Shown here: piece after piece, positions 22,661-34,760 of the stretch
Layout: every line of letters begins with the position of its first letter
Numbering within the stretch: position 1 is the first letter of the stretch
Assembly: GCA_964016985.1 (NCBI GenBank)
Contig: OZ024830.1
Location: 60,000,104-60,064,103 of the forward strand
DNA from: Anodontia alba
Taxonomy: Eukaryota; Mollusca; Bivalvia; Lucinida; Lucinidae
Length of the DNA stretch: 64,000 nucleotides
Direction of reading: 5' to 3'
The notes under the pieces: model-generated
Told to the model about the DNA's origin: nothing
The model's input: only the letters and a program-made list of their open reading frames with translations
Database searches by the model: none
Made by a program: the position numbers and the translations under genes

Positions 22661-24098
22661 CAGTCGACTCCCGTTATCTCGAACTTCACGGGACCTGATA
22701 AAAATGTTCGAGTTATCAGTAGTTCGAGACAACCAAACTGACGTCATAGGTATGATGACTGTTCGCCTCCCTGTTTGCCAAACGTGCTTGGAAGGCACAT
22801 GTATATGACAATTTAAATAATTTACGCGTACTTCAGTTTGCATTGTTACTGTTTGTTTTAGGAGATGCAATGGTTCTCTTGGAATAATATCATCAATAAA
22901 TGTTGATAATAATAAATTTCAAACGTCTCTTGTTGTCTTTTAATACTCCTGCAAATTAGGATTTCCATTTGAGCTATAAATAAATTACTGGTTTCCGGGT
23001 TATGTTAGCTATACGTTATGAACTGGTTTGGATTAGCTCCCTTCGCATAGACGACTCGATAAAGAGTTGACTGGTTTCCGCTTTTGCATAAAACGCTTAC
23101 AATGTTAAGCGGCAGCTGTAAGCTAGTTTGGATTATCTCCCCTGGCATGAACCATCTCAGCACGGCAAACTGTAGATCCTGCAGAGAAAGCTCGTTATGA
23201 ACCATCTCATCTGGACCTACACTATTTGTGCGGGTATCCGTACCAGTCTACAGGGTCGGAAGGGTTAACATCGGTACCCACGTGTAAATCATCTATTTGA
23301 GGCCGTGCACGACAACTCCTATTTGAAAACTGTGCGACTGTCGAAGACTCGGATCAGCCTGCACGCCCACGAATTTTCCATAACGCATGAGCCTTATTTG
23401 GGCTTACCAAAGAGCACCGCCTGATCAAAGAGTAACAAGCGAAGATTCAGACTTAGCTAGCCTGATCAATACAGGCTGATCCGAGTCAGAACCTGTCGCG
23501 CACTGACTTTTCTTGAAGATGCTCATATCATTCAGACGGACAGTACTCAAGTAAAGAGCATATCTAAACAATAGTGAAGAGCATATCTAAACAATAAATT
23601 AAAGAAACTTCGTTGATTAATCTTCCATAACACTATTCTGAGCCGCTTTTTATCTTACAAATCAATGACACGAGACGGTGTTGAGTGCCGCGTGTCAAAC
23701 CGGACTCGACACGCACGTGATTTCATAATTACGGATTTTAGACATTGTTTGTGTTGTTTGTAATTACCTGGACAAAGGGGAAAATTAAACTATTGATTTA
23801 TTTATCAATGGCCTATTATGATTTTCATTAACTGAGAGACCGGCGGCGCCGCATCTTACATTTTTTTTTCCTTCGTCATGGTCCGAGTTCGAGATACGCG
23901 GTAGTAAAACCTGTGAAAAATATATTCAGGGACTGAAAATGATGGACGAGATAGCCGAAGTGTCGACATAAAAGTAGTTCGACATACGCGAAGCTGAAAT
24001 ACAATAAATACATAGGGAAAATAATCGGGACTTAGAAATCAGTTCGACACAAGTGATAGGATCGAGATAAGAGGGGTCGAGATAACGAGAGTCAACTG
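22661..24098. mobile_element. pogo/Tigger-like DNA transposon, non-autonomous
   Basis: The ends are inverted: CAGTCGACTCCCGTTATCTC on the left and the complement of CAGTTGACTCTCGTTATCTC on the right, each preceded or followed by TA, the target duplication of the Tc1/mariner superfamily. The TCTCGA-rich terminal sequence is characteristic of pogo/Tigger elements. The internal 1.4 kb has no transposase frame. Further GTTCGAGAT/TTCGACAT words near both ends look like secondary repeats. Confidence 0.85.
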
Positions 24099-24471
24099 TA
24101 GTTTATGTATATAGTGTTCAGGCAGCAACAATATCTTCTGCAACAGGTGCAAGCACTGGGTGCACATGAAATGCAGTGGGCTCAAGCGCTTCACAAAGGA
24201 CCCTGTCTACAGATGTACACGGTGCCTAAGAACTGCACGCCCATTGGACAGCAGACCACAGAGGGAAGTCCAAGTCGGACCTGACAAGCTGGAGGTGGTA
24301 GCTTCCTTTTGTTACCTAGGAGACATGATCTTAGCAGCCAGTGGCTGAGAACTTACAACCACAACACATGTGAAAACCGCCTGGAAGAAGTTAAAGGATC
24401 TGCTACCAGTTTTATCTTCATGCCACCTCTCTTTCAAGACACGTGGCCGTGTGTACAGATCTTGTGTGAGG

Positions 24472-25701
24472 CAGTGATATTTTTACAAATTTGAAAATGT
24501 GAGTCCCAGGACTCACTAGTCTCAACTTTTATGAGTCCTGATCAGAATTTATGAGTCCCACTTGGAGACTCTCAGAAATCATGCTGTGCGGTTACTGAGA
24601 ATCGCTGTACTGGATTTAAATATGTTCTGTCTACTCAAATTCAATAAAATGTAATAAAATTAAACAACTAGTTCTAGTGTTTTATATCTTTGTATTACCA
24701 AATCCTAGACCTTGACTAGCTGAACACAAGACTAGCACATGGCTTCTAGACTAGAGAACATGCAAAAAAAAAACTGTTAATGGAAATAAGCTCAGTTTGA
24801 ACTATTCTTTCCAGACTAGAACTTTAAAGTCTGACACCACTGGCACTCACTGAATGTGCTCAAAGTAAGAATGAAAAGTTCAGGAATACCACAATAAAGG
24901 CCTCAGTAGAAAAAGTCTGGCACAGGTTTAAAAAAAACTGTAAATACTGATAAGACTCAGCACAGATAGAAAAATGTATGAAGTCAGCCTCAAACTCAGT
25001 GGATAGGCTTAAAAGTTTACTTCAGTGTTTTTTCAGTTCATACATTCTTCTATCTTTGGACTTCTTCCACTTCAGCACTGACTTTTTTTTAGCCAGACTG
25101 ACCAGAATCTGTCAAGCATGACTTTTCAGCAGCCTCCGAGTCCGACTGGGAATTATCTTGGGCCTGGGAATCCTGGGTCTCTGAAACGGGTTCACTTGCG
25201 CGATCCTTGTTAAGGAGCGTAAACAGAGTTGGCTGAGTCTTATCAGTATTAATAGTTTTTGGTTTTTTCTTTGGTGGCATCGCTGATTAAGCCTTAAACA
25301 ATTTAAAATCGGCTTTAAACTGACTCGAGTTACGGCTGCGAAACGAGAAACGTCTACTTTCGTTTTCAACACGTGCGACGCTCTTTTCGTAACCCTGTCG
25401 CTGATTGGTTGAAAAACGTCCAATCAAAATCCATTTGACTCTCAGTGCGACTGGCACTCAGTAGTCAATATTTTCGCGAATAGTCTCGAAGCAGAAGCAG
25501 GCTACCAGTAAGCCGGTGTTATAATAAACAATTAAGGTGCGGTGAAATCCCGTGATAAAAGACGGAACAGGAGTATTTTCTTGGAAACGGGACTCGCTAC
25601 CCGGAAAAAACATGCGTCCGGGGGTCTCACGTCTTTTAAAATTTTGCGTCGGCGAATTTTATGCGAGATTCTCGCAGGACGCGCAGGTAAATGAAACACT
25701 G
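24472..25701. mobile_element. hAT-like transposon, 6 bp TSD (copy X)
   Basis: The ends CAGTGATATTTTTAC and the complement of CAGTGTTTCATTTAC are imperfect TIRs, flanked by GTGAGG on both sides (24466-24471 and 25702-25707). The host reading frame confirms the empty site, a VRS codon run. Subterminal GTGAGTCCCAGGACTCAC is a near-perfect palindrome shared with copy Z. It carries a short minus-strand frame but no full transposase. Confidence 0.87.
25089..25280 (-). CDS. Small basic-start ORF inside hAT-like copy X
   Basis: 63 codons from an ATG: MPPKKKPKTINTDKTQPTLF and then an acidic, Gln/Ser-rich tail. A lysine-rich start followed by TLF is reminiscent of the N-terminus of hAT-related proteins, but no BED finger or catalytic domain follows. 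It is probably the remnant of a first transposase exon kept in a deletion derivative. Not a confident gene. Confidence 0.35.
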   Translation of the reverse strand: MPPKKKPKTINTDKTQPTLFTLLNKDRASEPVSETQDSQAQDNSQSDSEAAEKSCLTDSGQSG

Positions 25702-26154
25702 GTGAGGAGCGCAATTCTCCATGCCATGAGACCTGGCCATTGACAAAACCAAACCTCCAATGTCTGCAGCGGAATGACAGGGCAATGATCAGGCAGATCT
25801 GCAATGTCAGGCCACCAGGTCCAATGAACTACTTGCCCGGCTTGGCATTGAGGATCTGGACCTCATTCTGAAGGAGAGAAGGCTCCGCTGGAATGGACAT
25901 GTGGAACGCTCCAAAGGTGCAGTCAAGACAGCCTTTCACATACAGGCTGAAGGAAAGCATGGGCTTGGGAGGCCCAAGATGACATGGAAGCAGCTGAAAG
26001 AGAGGGATTGCAGAGAATGGAAGCTCTCGACTATCAACTCTCATGGTAGAAATATGTGGAGATCTGGTGTGAGATCTGCCATGCATGCAGCAAGCCAGCT
26101 ATCTGGAAGGGGGCCCACTGATGTGGATGCTGCCCCTGCACCTGCATGTTAATC

Positions 26155-28069
26155 AACAAGAGGGCCATAATGGCCCTGTAATGCTCACCTGAGCAACACA
26201 GCACTTTGAGAACCTGATCTAGAACTGATCAAGGCAAACATTCTGATCAAAGATCAAAATGATTATATTAACAAATAAGAATGTAGCATGTCTAATGGAC
26301 TGAAATAAAGATCAAGGTCAAATATGGATGACTGCACTCAAGAGGCCATGCTAAGATGTATGCATGCACTAAGTATCACTGGCTGTAGGAACAATAGTTA
26401 CTGAGAAACTGACCTAAACACAAACACGTCACAAGTACCAAATATCACTCTGTATGACCAATACTTACTGAGAAACTGACCTAAACGGAAAAACTTAAGA
26501 CAGTAACTGGACAAAAAACTATACATCACCTTGAAATCATCAAGACAAACATTTTGAGCAAGATTCATGATGATCACTTAAAAAATGTGACCTCTAGAGC
26601 ATCAGCAAGGTTTTCCTTTGATTTGGCCAGGTGAACTAGTTTCTGATATCAAGTGACCCAGTTTTAAACTAGACCTAGAAATAATCAAGACGAACATTTC
26701 GAGCAATATTTATGATGATTATTTCAAAAATGTGACCTCTGGAGTATTAACAGTTTTCTGCTGATTTGGCCTGGTGACCTAGTTTTTGACCCCAGGTGAC
26801 CCAGTTTCAAACTTGACCTAGAAATCATCAAGACAAATATTTTGAGCAAGATTCATGATGATTGCTTAAAAAATGTGACCACTAGAGTGTTAACAAGATT
26901 TTCTGCGATTTGGCCAGGTGACCTAGTTTTTGACCCCAAGTGACCCTGTTTCAAACCTGCAAGATTCATGATGATTGCTTGAAAAATGTGACCACTAGAG
27001 TGTTAACAAGGTTTTCTGATCTTACCAGGTGACCTAGTTTTTGACCCCAGGTGACCCAGTTTCGAACCTGACCTACAAATCACCATACAAACATTTTGAG
27101 CAAGATTCATGATGATCGCTTAAAAAATGTGACAGCTAGAGTGTTCACAATGTTTTCTGCTGATTTGGCACTGTGACCAAGTTTTTGACTCCAAGTGACC
27201 CAGAACTCATCAAGACAAACATTTTGAGCAAGATTCAAGAGTATTGCTTCAAAAATGTGACCGCTAGAGTGTTAACAAGATTTTCTGCTGGTTTGGCCAG
27301 GTGACCTAGTTTTTCACCCAACGTGACCCAGTTTCAAACTTGACCTAGAAATCATCATGACAAACATTTTGAGCAAGATTCATGATGATTGCTTGAAAAG
27401 TGTGACCGCTAGAGTGTTAACAAGGTTTTCTGCTGATTTGGCCTGGTGACCTGATTTTTGACTCCAAGTGACCCAGTTTCGTACTTTACCTAGAAATCAT
27501 CAAAACAAACACTTTGAGCAAGATTCATGATGATTGCTTGAAAAATGTGACCACTTGAGTGTTAAGGTTTTCTGCTGATTTGGCCCGGTGACCTAGTTTT
27601 TGACCCCAAGTGACCCAGTTTCGAACTAGACTTAGAAATCATCAAGACAAACATTTTGAGCAAGATTCATGATGATTGCTTCAAAAATGTGACCGCAAGA
27701 GTGCTAAAAACGTTTTCTCCTGATTTGGCCCTGTGACCTAGTTTTTGACCCCAAGTTACCCAGTTTTGAACTTGATCTAGAAATCATCAAGACAAACATA
27801 TTGAGTAAGATTCATGATGATTGCTTCAAAAATGTGAGTGTTAACAAGGTTTTCTGCTGATCTGGCTCGGTGACCTAGTTTTTGACCCCAAGTGACCCAG
27901 TATCAAGCCTGACCTAGATTTCATAGAGGCAAACATTCTGACCAAGTTTCATCAAGATTGGGTCAAAACTGTGACCTCTAGAGTGTTAAACTAATTGTTG
28001 ACGACAAACGACGGACATAGGATGATGACAATAGCTCACCTTGAGCTTTTGCTCAGGTGAGCTAAAAAT
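26155..28069 (+). repeat. Complete type 1 family A element
   Basis: 5' CAACAAGAGGGCCATAATGG, then GCTCACCTGAGCAACACAGC, a ~340 bp 5' block, then about ten A units, and finally GACGACAAACGACGGACATAG and the hairpin CACCTTGAGC-TTTT-GCTCAGGTG with AGCTAAAAA. It begins two bases after the stop codon of the RT pseudogene. Confidence 0.9.
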
Positions 28070-28073
28070 CCTA

Positions 28074-28102
28074 TTATGATGATGATGATGATGGTGATGT
28101 GT
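28074..28102. repeat. (ATG)n microsatellite
   Basis: A run of GAT/ATG triplets lies between two A elements, followed by a short GTCAAAAGTCAATGAAATTC piece of the dispersed repeat that hosts the next element. Confidence 0.8.
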
Positions 28103-28120
28103 CAAAAGTCAATGAAATTC

Positions 28121-30685
28121 AACAAGAGGGCCATGATGGCCCTGTAACGCTCACCTGAGCAACATAGCACTTTGAGAACCTGATCTAGAACTGATCAAGG
28201 AAAACATTCTGATCAAAGTCAAAATGATTATATTAACAAGTAAGACAATGTAGCATGTCTAATGGACTGTGAAATAAAGGTCAAGGTCAAATATGGATGA
28301 ATGCACTCAAGAGGCCATGCTAAGATGTATGCATGTACTAAGTATCACTGGCTGTAGGAGCAATAGTTACTGAGAAACTGACCTAAACACAAACACTTCA
28401 CAAGTACCAAATACCACTCTGTAGGACCAATAATAACTGAGAAACTGACCTAAACAGAAAAACTTAAGAAAGTCACTGGATAGAAAAATATACATCACCT
28501 TGAAATAATCAAGACAAACATTTTGAGCAAGATTCATGATGATTGCTTCAAAAATGTGACCTCTAGGGCATCAACAAGGTTTTCCTTTGATTTGGCCAGG
28601 TAACCTAGTTTCTGATATCAAGTGACCCAGTTTTTAACTAGACTTAGAAATCATCAAGACAAACATTTTGAGCAAGATTTATGATGATTATTTCAAAAAT
28701 GTGACCTCTGGAGTGTAATTAGTTTTCTGCTGATTTGGCCTGGTGACCTAGTTTTTGACCCCATGTGACCAAAGTTCGAACTTGACCTAGAAATCATCAA
28801 GACAAACATTTTGAGCAAGATTCATGATGATTGCTTCAAAAATGTGACCGCTAGAGTGTTAACAAGGTTTTCTGCTGATTTGGCCAGGTGACCTAGTTTT
28901 TGACCCCAAGTGACCCAGTTTCAAACCTGACCTAGAAATCACCAAGACAAACATGTTGAGCAAGATTCATGATGATTGCTTGAAAAATGTGACCACTAGA
29001 GTGTTAACAAGGTTTTCCGCTGATCTGGACAGGTGACCTAGTTTTTGACCCCAGGTGACCCAGTTTTAAACGACCTAAAAATCATCAAGACAAACATTTT
29101 GAGCAAGATTCATGATGATTGCTTGAAAAATGTGACCACTAAAGTGTCAACAAGGTTTTCTGCTGATCTGGCCAGGTGACCTAGTTTTTGACCCAAGGTG
29201 ACCCAGTTTTGAACCTCACCTAAAAATCATCATATAAACATTTTGAGCAAGATTCATGATGATTGCTTAAAAAATGTGACCGCTAGAGTGTTAACAAGGT
29301 TTTCTGCTGGTTTGGCCAGGTGACCTAGTTTTTGACCCCAACTGACCCAGTTTCGAACTTGACCTAAAAATCATAAAGACAAACATATTGAGCAAGAGTC
29401 ATGATAATTGCTTGAAAAATGTGACCGCTAGAGTGATAAGATTTTCTGCTGATTTGGCCAGGTGACCTAGTTTTTGACCCCCAGGTGACCCAGTTTTGAA
29501 CCTGACCTAGAAATCATCAAGACAAACATTTTGAGCAAGATTCTTTATGACTGCTTCAAAATTTTGACCGCTAGAGTATTAACAAGGTTTTCTGCTATTT
29601 GGGCCGGTGACCCTAGTTTTTGACCCCATCTGACCCAGTTTCAAACATATCCTAGAACTCATCAAGACAAAGATTTTGTGCAAGATTCATGATGATTGCT
29701 TGAAAAATGTGACCGCTAGAGCGTTAACAAGGTTTTCTAATGATTTGGCCTGGTGACCTAGTTTTTTGGCCCCATGTGACCCAGTTTCAAACCTGACCTA
29801 GAAATCAACAAGACAAACATTTTCAGCAAGATTCATGATAATTGCTTGAAAAATGTGACCGCTAGAGTGTTAACAAGGTTTTCTGCTGATTTGGCCCAGT
29901 GACCTAGTTTTTGACTCCAAGTGACCCAATTTCCAACTTGACCTAGAAATCATCAGACAAACATTTTGAGCAAGAATCATGATGATTGCTTAAAAAATGT
30001 GACCGCTAGAGTGTTAACAAGGTTTTCTGCTGATTTGGCCCAGTGACCTAGTTTTTGACCCCAAGTGACCCAGTTTCGAACTTGACCTAGAACTCATCAA
30101 GACAAACATATTGAGTAAGATTCATGATGACTGCTTCAAAAATGGGACCGCTAGAGTGTTAACAAGGTTTTCTGCTGATCCGGCCCTGTGACCTAGTTTT
30201 TGACCCCAAGTGACCCAGTTTCGAACTTGACCTAGATTTAATAGAGGCAAACATTTTGAGCAAGTTTCATCAAGATCGGGTCAAAACTATGACCTCTAGA
30301 GTGTCAAGTTTTTCCTTTGATTTGACCTGGTGACCTAGTTCTTGACCCCAAGTAACCCAGTATCGAACTTGACCTAGATTTCATAAGAGGCAAACATTCT
30401 GAGCAAGTTTCATCAAGATTGGGTCAAAACTGTGACCTCTAAAGTGTTAAGTTTTTCCTTTAATTTGACCTGGTGACCTAGTTTTTTACCCCAAGTAACC
30501 CAGTATCGAACTTGACCTAGATTTCATAGAGGCAAACATTCTGAGCAAGCTTCATCAAGATTGGGTCAAAACTGTGACCTCTAGAGTGTTAACAAACTAA
30601 TTGTTGACGACGAACGACGGACGACGAGGGACAGAGGGTGATGACAATAGCTCACCCAGAGCTTTTGCTCAGGTGAGCTAAAAAA
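28121..30685 (+). repeat. Complete type 1 family A element
   Basis: 5' AACAAGAGGGCCATGATGGC, then CGCTCACCTGAGCAACATAG and the long 5' block, about 15 A units ending in three GATTGGGTCAAAACTGTGAC subtype units, a GACGACGAACGACGGACGAC tract and the hairpin CACCCAGAGC-TTTT-GCTCAGGTG with AGCTAAAAAA. Confidence 0.9.
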
Positions 30686-30779
30686 TTAGGAAGTTGTCTA
30701 GAAGTTATTTCTGTTTTGATTTAGTTCAATGGCAAGATATGAAAAAATATTCCACATCATTTTAGATTTTTCTTCCTTT

Positions 30780-31030
30780 TCACCTGTTCACAGAGTTCTG
30801 ATTTTTGAATTTCACTGACTTGCCAAAAGTCAGTGGAATTCAAAATTCAAGGCTCTGTTAAAAAGATTCAGAGCTCAATGAAAATTCTTTTTTAACAGAG
30901 CTCTAAATTTTGAATTTCACTTACGTTTGGCAAAAGTCAATGAAATTTTAAATTCAGTGAAAAGCAAATTTCTCTGATTTATGACAATATTCAGTGACAT
31001 TCAAAGTTCAGAGCTCTGTGAAAAGGAAAA
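30780..31030. repeat. Cluster of nested hairpins (foldback repeat)
   Basis: The first hairpin pairs CAGAGTTCTGATTTTTGAAT...CTGACTT (30791-30821) with AAAGTCAGTGGAATTCAAAA...CTCTG (to about 30857). A second uses GGCTCTGTTAAAAAGA and TCTTTTTTAACAGAGCTC, and a third TTTTGAATTTCACTTACG against AAAGTCAATGAAATTTTAAA. Words recur at 22510-22640. Confidence 0.75.
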
Positions 31031-31179
31031 ATAATATTTTACATATCATCTGTTTTTGTACACATTCATACTGAATTTATTTATCGTGTCGTTCTTCCTT
31101 CAATCGAGCGGTGTGAAAAGTCCTTTCTTGTGAATTGGAATATATTCTTAATCTTGGATTATAAATAACATGGATGATT

Positions 31180-31410
31180 TTTTTTTGATTTTGGGTTTTA
31201 CGGCCCTTTCAAGAATATTTCACTTATATCGAGCCGATCGTTCATCGAAGGTGGGCGAAAACCGGAGAACCCGGAGAAAAACCACCTGACCATCCGTAAG
31301 CAGAACTTGGCTTTCCCACATATGACCCGAGCCAGGCTCGAACCACAGCGGTGAGAAACCTAATGGATTAAGAGTCAACTCTCTTATCCACTAGGCTACG
31401 GGGGCCCGTT
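31180..31410 (-). mobile_element. SINE-B, tRNA-Lys-like head
   Basis: On the minus strand the head contains an A-box-like TAGCCTAGTGGATAAGAG, an anticodon-loop-like GACTCTTAATC and the B box GGTTCGAGCCTGG. The body has GGTGGTTTTTCTCCGGGTTC and CTCCGGTTTTCGCCCACCTT, a conserved central motif seen in other invertebrate SINEs, and the tail is GGCCGTAAAACCCAAAATC plus A-rich sequence. Not an intact tRNA gene: the cloverleaf 5' and 3' strands do not pair well and it is fused to the body. Confidence 0.82.
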
Positions 31411-31584
31411 TAACATGGATGAAGAGACAGAAATATTAGTAATCATAAGGTTTGGTAAATCAAAAACATTATAATGGCCCATTTTCTGTCCTGCATGCTT
31501 ATTATTTGATTGCATGAAAATAATTTTGGTATCAGAATGAAGCTTATAATATCTGCAACAATTCGATTTTTAAACAAGGAAAGT

Positions 31585-34058
31585 ACAAGAGGACCATGAT
31601 GGTTCTATATCGCTCACCAGAGCAAACAGCTTCCAGCCAAGTTCACTGCTCTTAGATTTTTGTATAAATTTTATAGCCCTGCTCCCCAGCGGCCATGTTT
31701 TTTTATGCATCATGATGGCTTGAACTGAATCTTGAAAGAGGATCACCAAAGGAACAATTCTGCCAAGTTATATTGGAATCAGTCCAGTTGTTTCTGACAA
31801 AAAGATTTTTAAAATGTTTTATATAGCTATATAGAGAAAATAAGCCTTGCCCTCTAACGGCCATGTTTTTTGACTAATCATGACTGCTTGAACAAACTTG
31901 GTAGAGGGTCACCATAGGAACATTCCTGCCAAGTTATACTGAAATCGGTTCAGTGGTTTCTGAGAAGAAGATTTTTTAAAGTTTTCTATTAGATTTATTG
32001 GGAAAGTAAGCCCCGACCCTAGCAGCCATGTTTTTTGACGTAGAGGGTCACCAAAGCAATATTCCTGCCAAGTAATTTCAAATCAGTCAGGTGGGTTCTG
32101 ACAAGAAGAATTTTAAAGTTTTCTATACAGATATATACGAAAAATAAGCCCCGCCCCCTGGCGGCCATGTTTTTGACGTATCATGAGGGTGTGAACAATC
32201 TTGGTAGAAGGTCACCAAAGCAACATTCCTGCCAAGTTACATTGAACGGTTTCTTATGAGAAGATTTTTTAAAGTTTTCTATATAGATACACAGGGAAAA
32301 TATGCCCCGCCACCTAGCGGCCATGTTTTTTTACGAATTATGACGGCTTGAACAATCTTGGTAGAGGGTCACCAAAGAAACATTCCTGCCAAGTGATATT
32401 GAAATCAATCCATTGGTTTCTGACAAGAAGATTTTTAAACTTTTCTATATAGATATATAGGGAAAATAATACACTCCCTAGCGGCCAGATTTTTTGATGA
32501 ATCATGAGAACTTGAACAATCTTGGTAGAAGGTCAACAAGGAAACATTTCTGTCAAGTTATATTGAAATCGGTCCTGTGGTTTCTGACAAGAAGATTTCT
32601 AAAGTTTTCTCAGATAAAAAGATATATAGGGAAATTAAGCCCTGCCCCCTGGCGGCTATGTTTCTTGATGAATCATGACGACTTGAACAATCTTAGTAGA
32701 GGGTTACAAAAGAAACATTCCTGCAGTTATATTGAAATTAATCCAGTGGTTTCTGACAAAAAGGTCATTAAAATTTTCTATATTGATATTTTGGGAAAAT
32801 AAGCCCCACACCCTAGTGGCCATGTTTTTTGACAAATCATGACAGTTTGAACAATCTTGGTAGAGGATCACCAAGGAAACATTTCTGCCAAGTTATATAG
32901 AAATCGGTCCAGTGGTTTCTGACAAGAAGATTTTTAAAGTTTCCTATATGGATATATATGGAAAATAAGTCCCGCCCCCTGGCGGCCATGATTTTTGACG
33001 AATCATGACAACTTGAACAATCTTGGGAGAAGGTTACAAAAGTAACATTCCTGCCATGTTATACTGAAATCGGTTCAGTGGTTTCTGACAAGAAGATTTT
33101 TCAAGTTTTCTATATAAATATATAGGGAAAATAAGCACCGCCCCCTGGCGGCCATGTTTTTTGACGAATCCAAATGGCTTGAACAATCTTGGTAGAGGAT
33201 CACCAAAGGAACATTTCTGCAAAATTATATATTGAAATCGGTCCAGTGGTTTCTGACAAGAAGATTTTCAAAGTTTTCTATATAGATATATAGGGAAAAT
33301 AAGCCCCGCCCCTTGGCGGCCATGTTTTTTAACAAATCCAAATGGCTTGAACAACCTTGGTAGCGGATCACCAAAGGAACATTTCTGCAAAATTATATTG
33401 AAATCAGTCCAGTGGTTTCTGATAAGAAGATTTTTAAAGTTTTCTATGTAGATATATAGGGAAAATAGGCCCCGCACCTGGCGGCCAATTTATTTGACGA
33501 ATCCAAATGGCTTGAACAATCTTGGTAGAGGATCACCAAGGAACATTTCTGCAAAATTATATTGAAATCGGTCCACTGGTTTCTGACAATAAGAGTTTTA
33601 AAGCTTTCTATATAGATATATAGGGAAAATAAGCCCCGCCCCCTGGTGGCCAGTGGTTTTAAAAGTTTTCTATATAGATATATAGGGAAAATAAGCCCTG
33701 CCACCTGGCGGCCATGTTTTTTGACGAATTGAAGTGTCTTGAACAATCTTGGTAGAGGATCACCAAAGGAACATTTCTGCAAAATTATACTGAAAGTGGT
33801 TTCTGACAAAAAGTTTTTAGTTAAAATATCTTTTTTCAGCTCCTATGACCTAGATATGCAATGGACCGGAACCATTTAAACAACTTTGAAAGAGGATCAA
33901 CCAATGATCGGTCCTGTGAAATTTGGTCAAAATCCAATCAGTGGTTTAGGACATGTTTAAAGATTGTGACCGGACGGATGGACAGACAGACGATGACGAC
34001 GGACGGCAAGTGACCACAATAGCTCACCTTGAGCCTTTGGCTCAGGTGAGCTAAAAAA
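31585..34058 (+). repeat. Complete type 1 element with family B core
   Basis: 5' ACAAGAGGACCATGATGGTT, then CGCTCACCAGAGCAAACAG. About 13 ~168 bp units follow (TATATAGGGAAAATAAGCCC, GGCGGCCATGTTTTTTGACG, GAACAATCTTGGTAGAGG, CGGTCCAGTGGTTTCTGAC). A distinct last unit reads GTGACCTAGATATGCAATGG. The end is GGACGGATGGACAGACAGAC and the hairpin CACCTTGAGCCTTTGGCTCAGGTG with AGCTAAAAAA. Confidence 0.9.
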
Positions 34059-34760
34059 CAACACACAGCAAAATAACATATACATTTTAATAATACCCAT
34101 TAGATTACATGTACATGTAACTATGAGAAAAAGCTTCAGGGAGACAGGCACTGATAGCTATCTCAATACCACAGGTATATGACTGATAAGCATTTTAGGT
34201 AATCTAGCTCTTATCAGTTTCAGGGGCCAACGAGTTAAATAGACAAATCATTGTACTTTTTTTATATGCTCCTGACGACAATTTTTATTCTGGTTTCTGT
34301 TATTTTTTTTGCAGTTCCAGAATATCAGACAGACACTGGTATCACTGACGAATAACCAATTTGGATCTAGGACCTAAACTACAATATTTATTCTAACCTT
34401 GTCCAAGATTAAAGGTGGCAACAGGTAGCCTATTGGTAGAACCGCAAAAGTATCTTGCTTTTAACTGACAGCTGATAACTTCGACTGCTTTTCTTTTACT
34501 TTCTATTGGTAATTGTACCCAGACAAAATTACATTACAGTCAGCTTCCATTTTTGTTGTTGTTGTTGTTGTCCGTCTGGTATCTTTTGGTGCATCTGGTA
34601 GATGCACGTCCGAATTTGTTTTTACCAGAAACTCTCCGTAAAAAAAGTCGTCTTTCCATATACATTGCAAATTAAATTAGTTCAGCAGAGATTACTGTAG
34701 ATCTGCATGTTCACATACTCATATCACTTTACATAGTAAATCTCAAAATTCTAAAACCAA
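34059..34760. other. No gene seen; unassigned intronic DNA
   Basis: Holds a (TTG)n tract near 34552-34571 and a small palindrome GTGCATCTGGTAGATGCAC near 34590-34608. GGTAGCCTATTGGTAGAACC near 34430 is A-box-like, but no B box follows. Confidence 0.5.

Larger units (their letters stand above)
24118..26152 (+). pseudogene. Non-LTR reverse transcriptase, C-terminal part, broken
   Basis: The first part reads CNRCKHWVHMKCSGL, a Cys-His finger, then CTRCLRTARPLD and KLEVVASFCYLGDMI, the post-RT region of a retrotransposon reverse transcriptase common in cnidarians and molluscs. It continues past an in-frame TGA near 24346 to RGRVYRSCVR, where a hAT-like element is inserted. After the insertion VRSAILHA, LARLGIEDLDLILKERRLRW and GRPKMTWKQL follow in shifted frames, ending GPTDVDAAPAPAC-stop. 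At least two frameshifts and one stop are present; the catalytic RT core is absent. Confidence 0.85.

Noticed and set aside
31320..31410. tRNA-Lys gene on the minus strand
   Set aside because: A and B boxes are present, but the acceptor stem does not pair cleanly and the sequence continues into a SINE body and tail.
26155..34058. Target-site duplications for the type 1 elements at 26155, 28121 and 31585
   Set aside because: The 3' ends run into A-rich sequence and the 5' flanks mostly end in A, so any duplication of one to four A cannot be told from chance.
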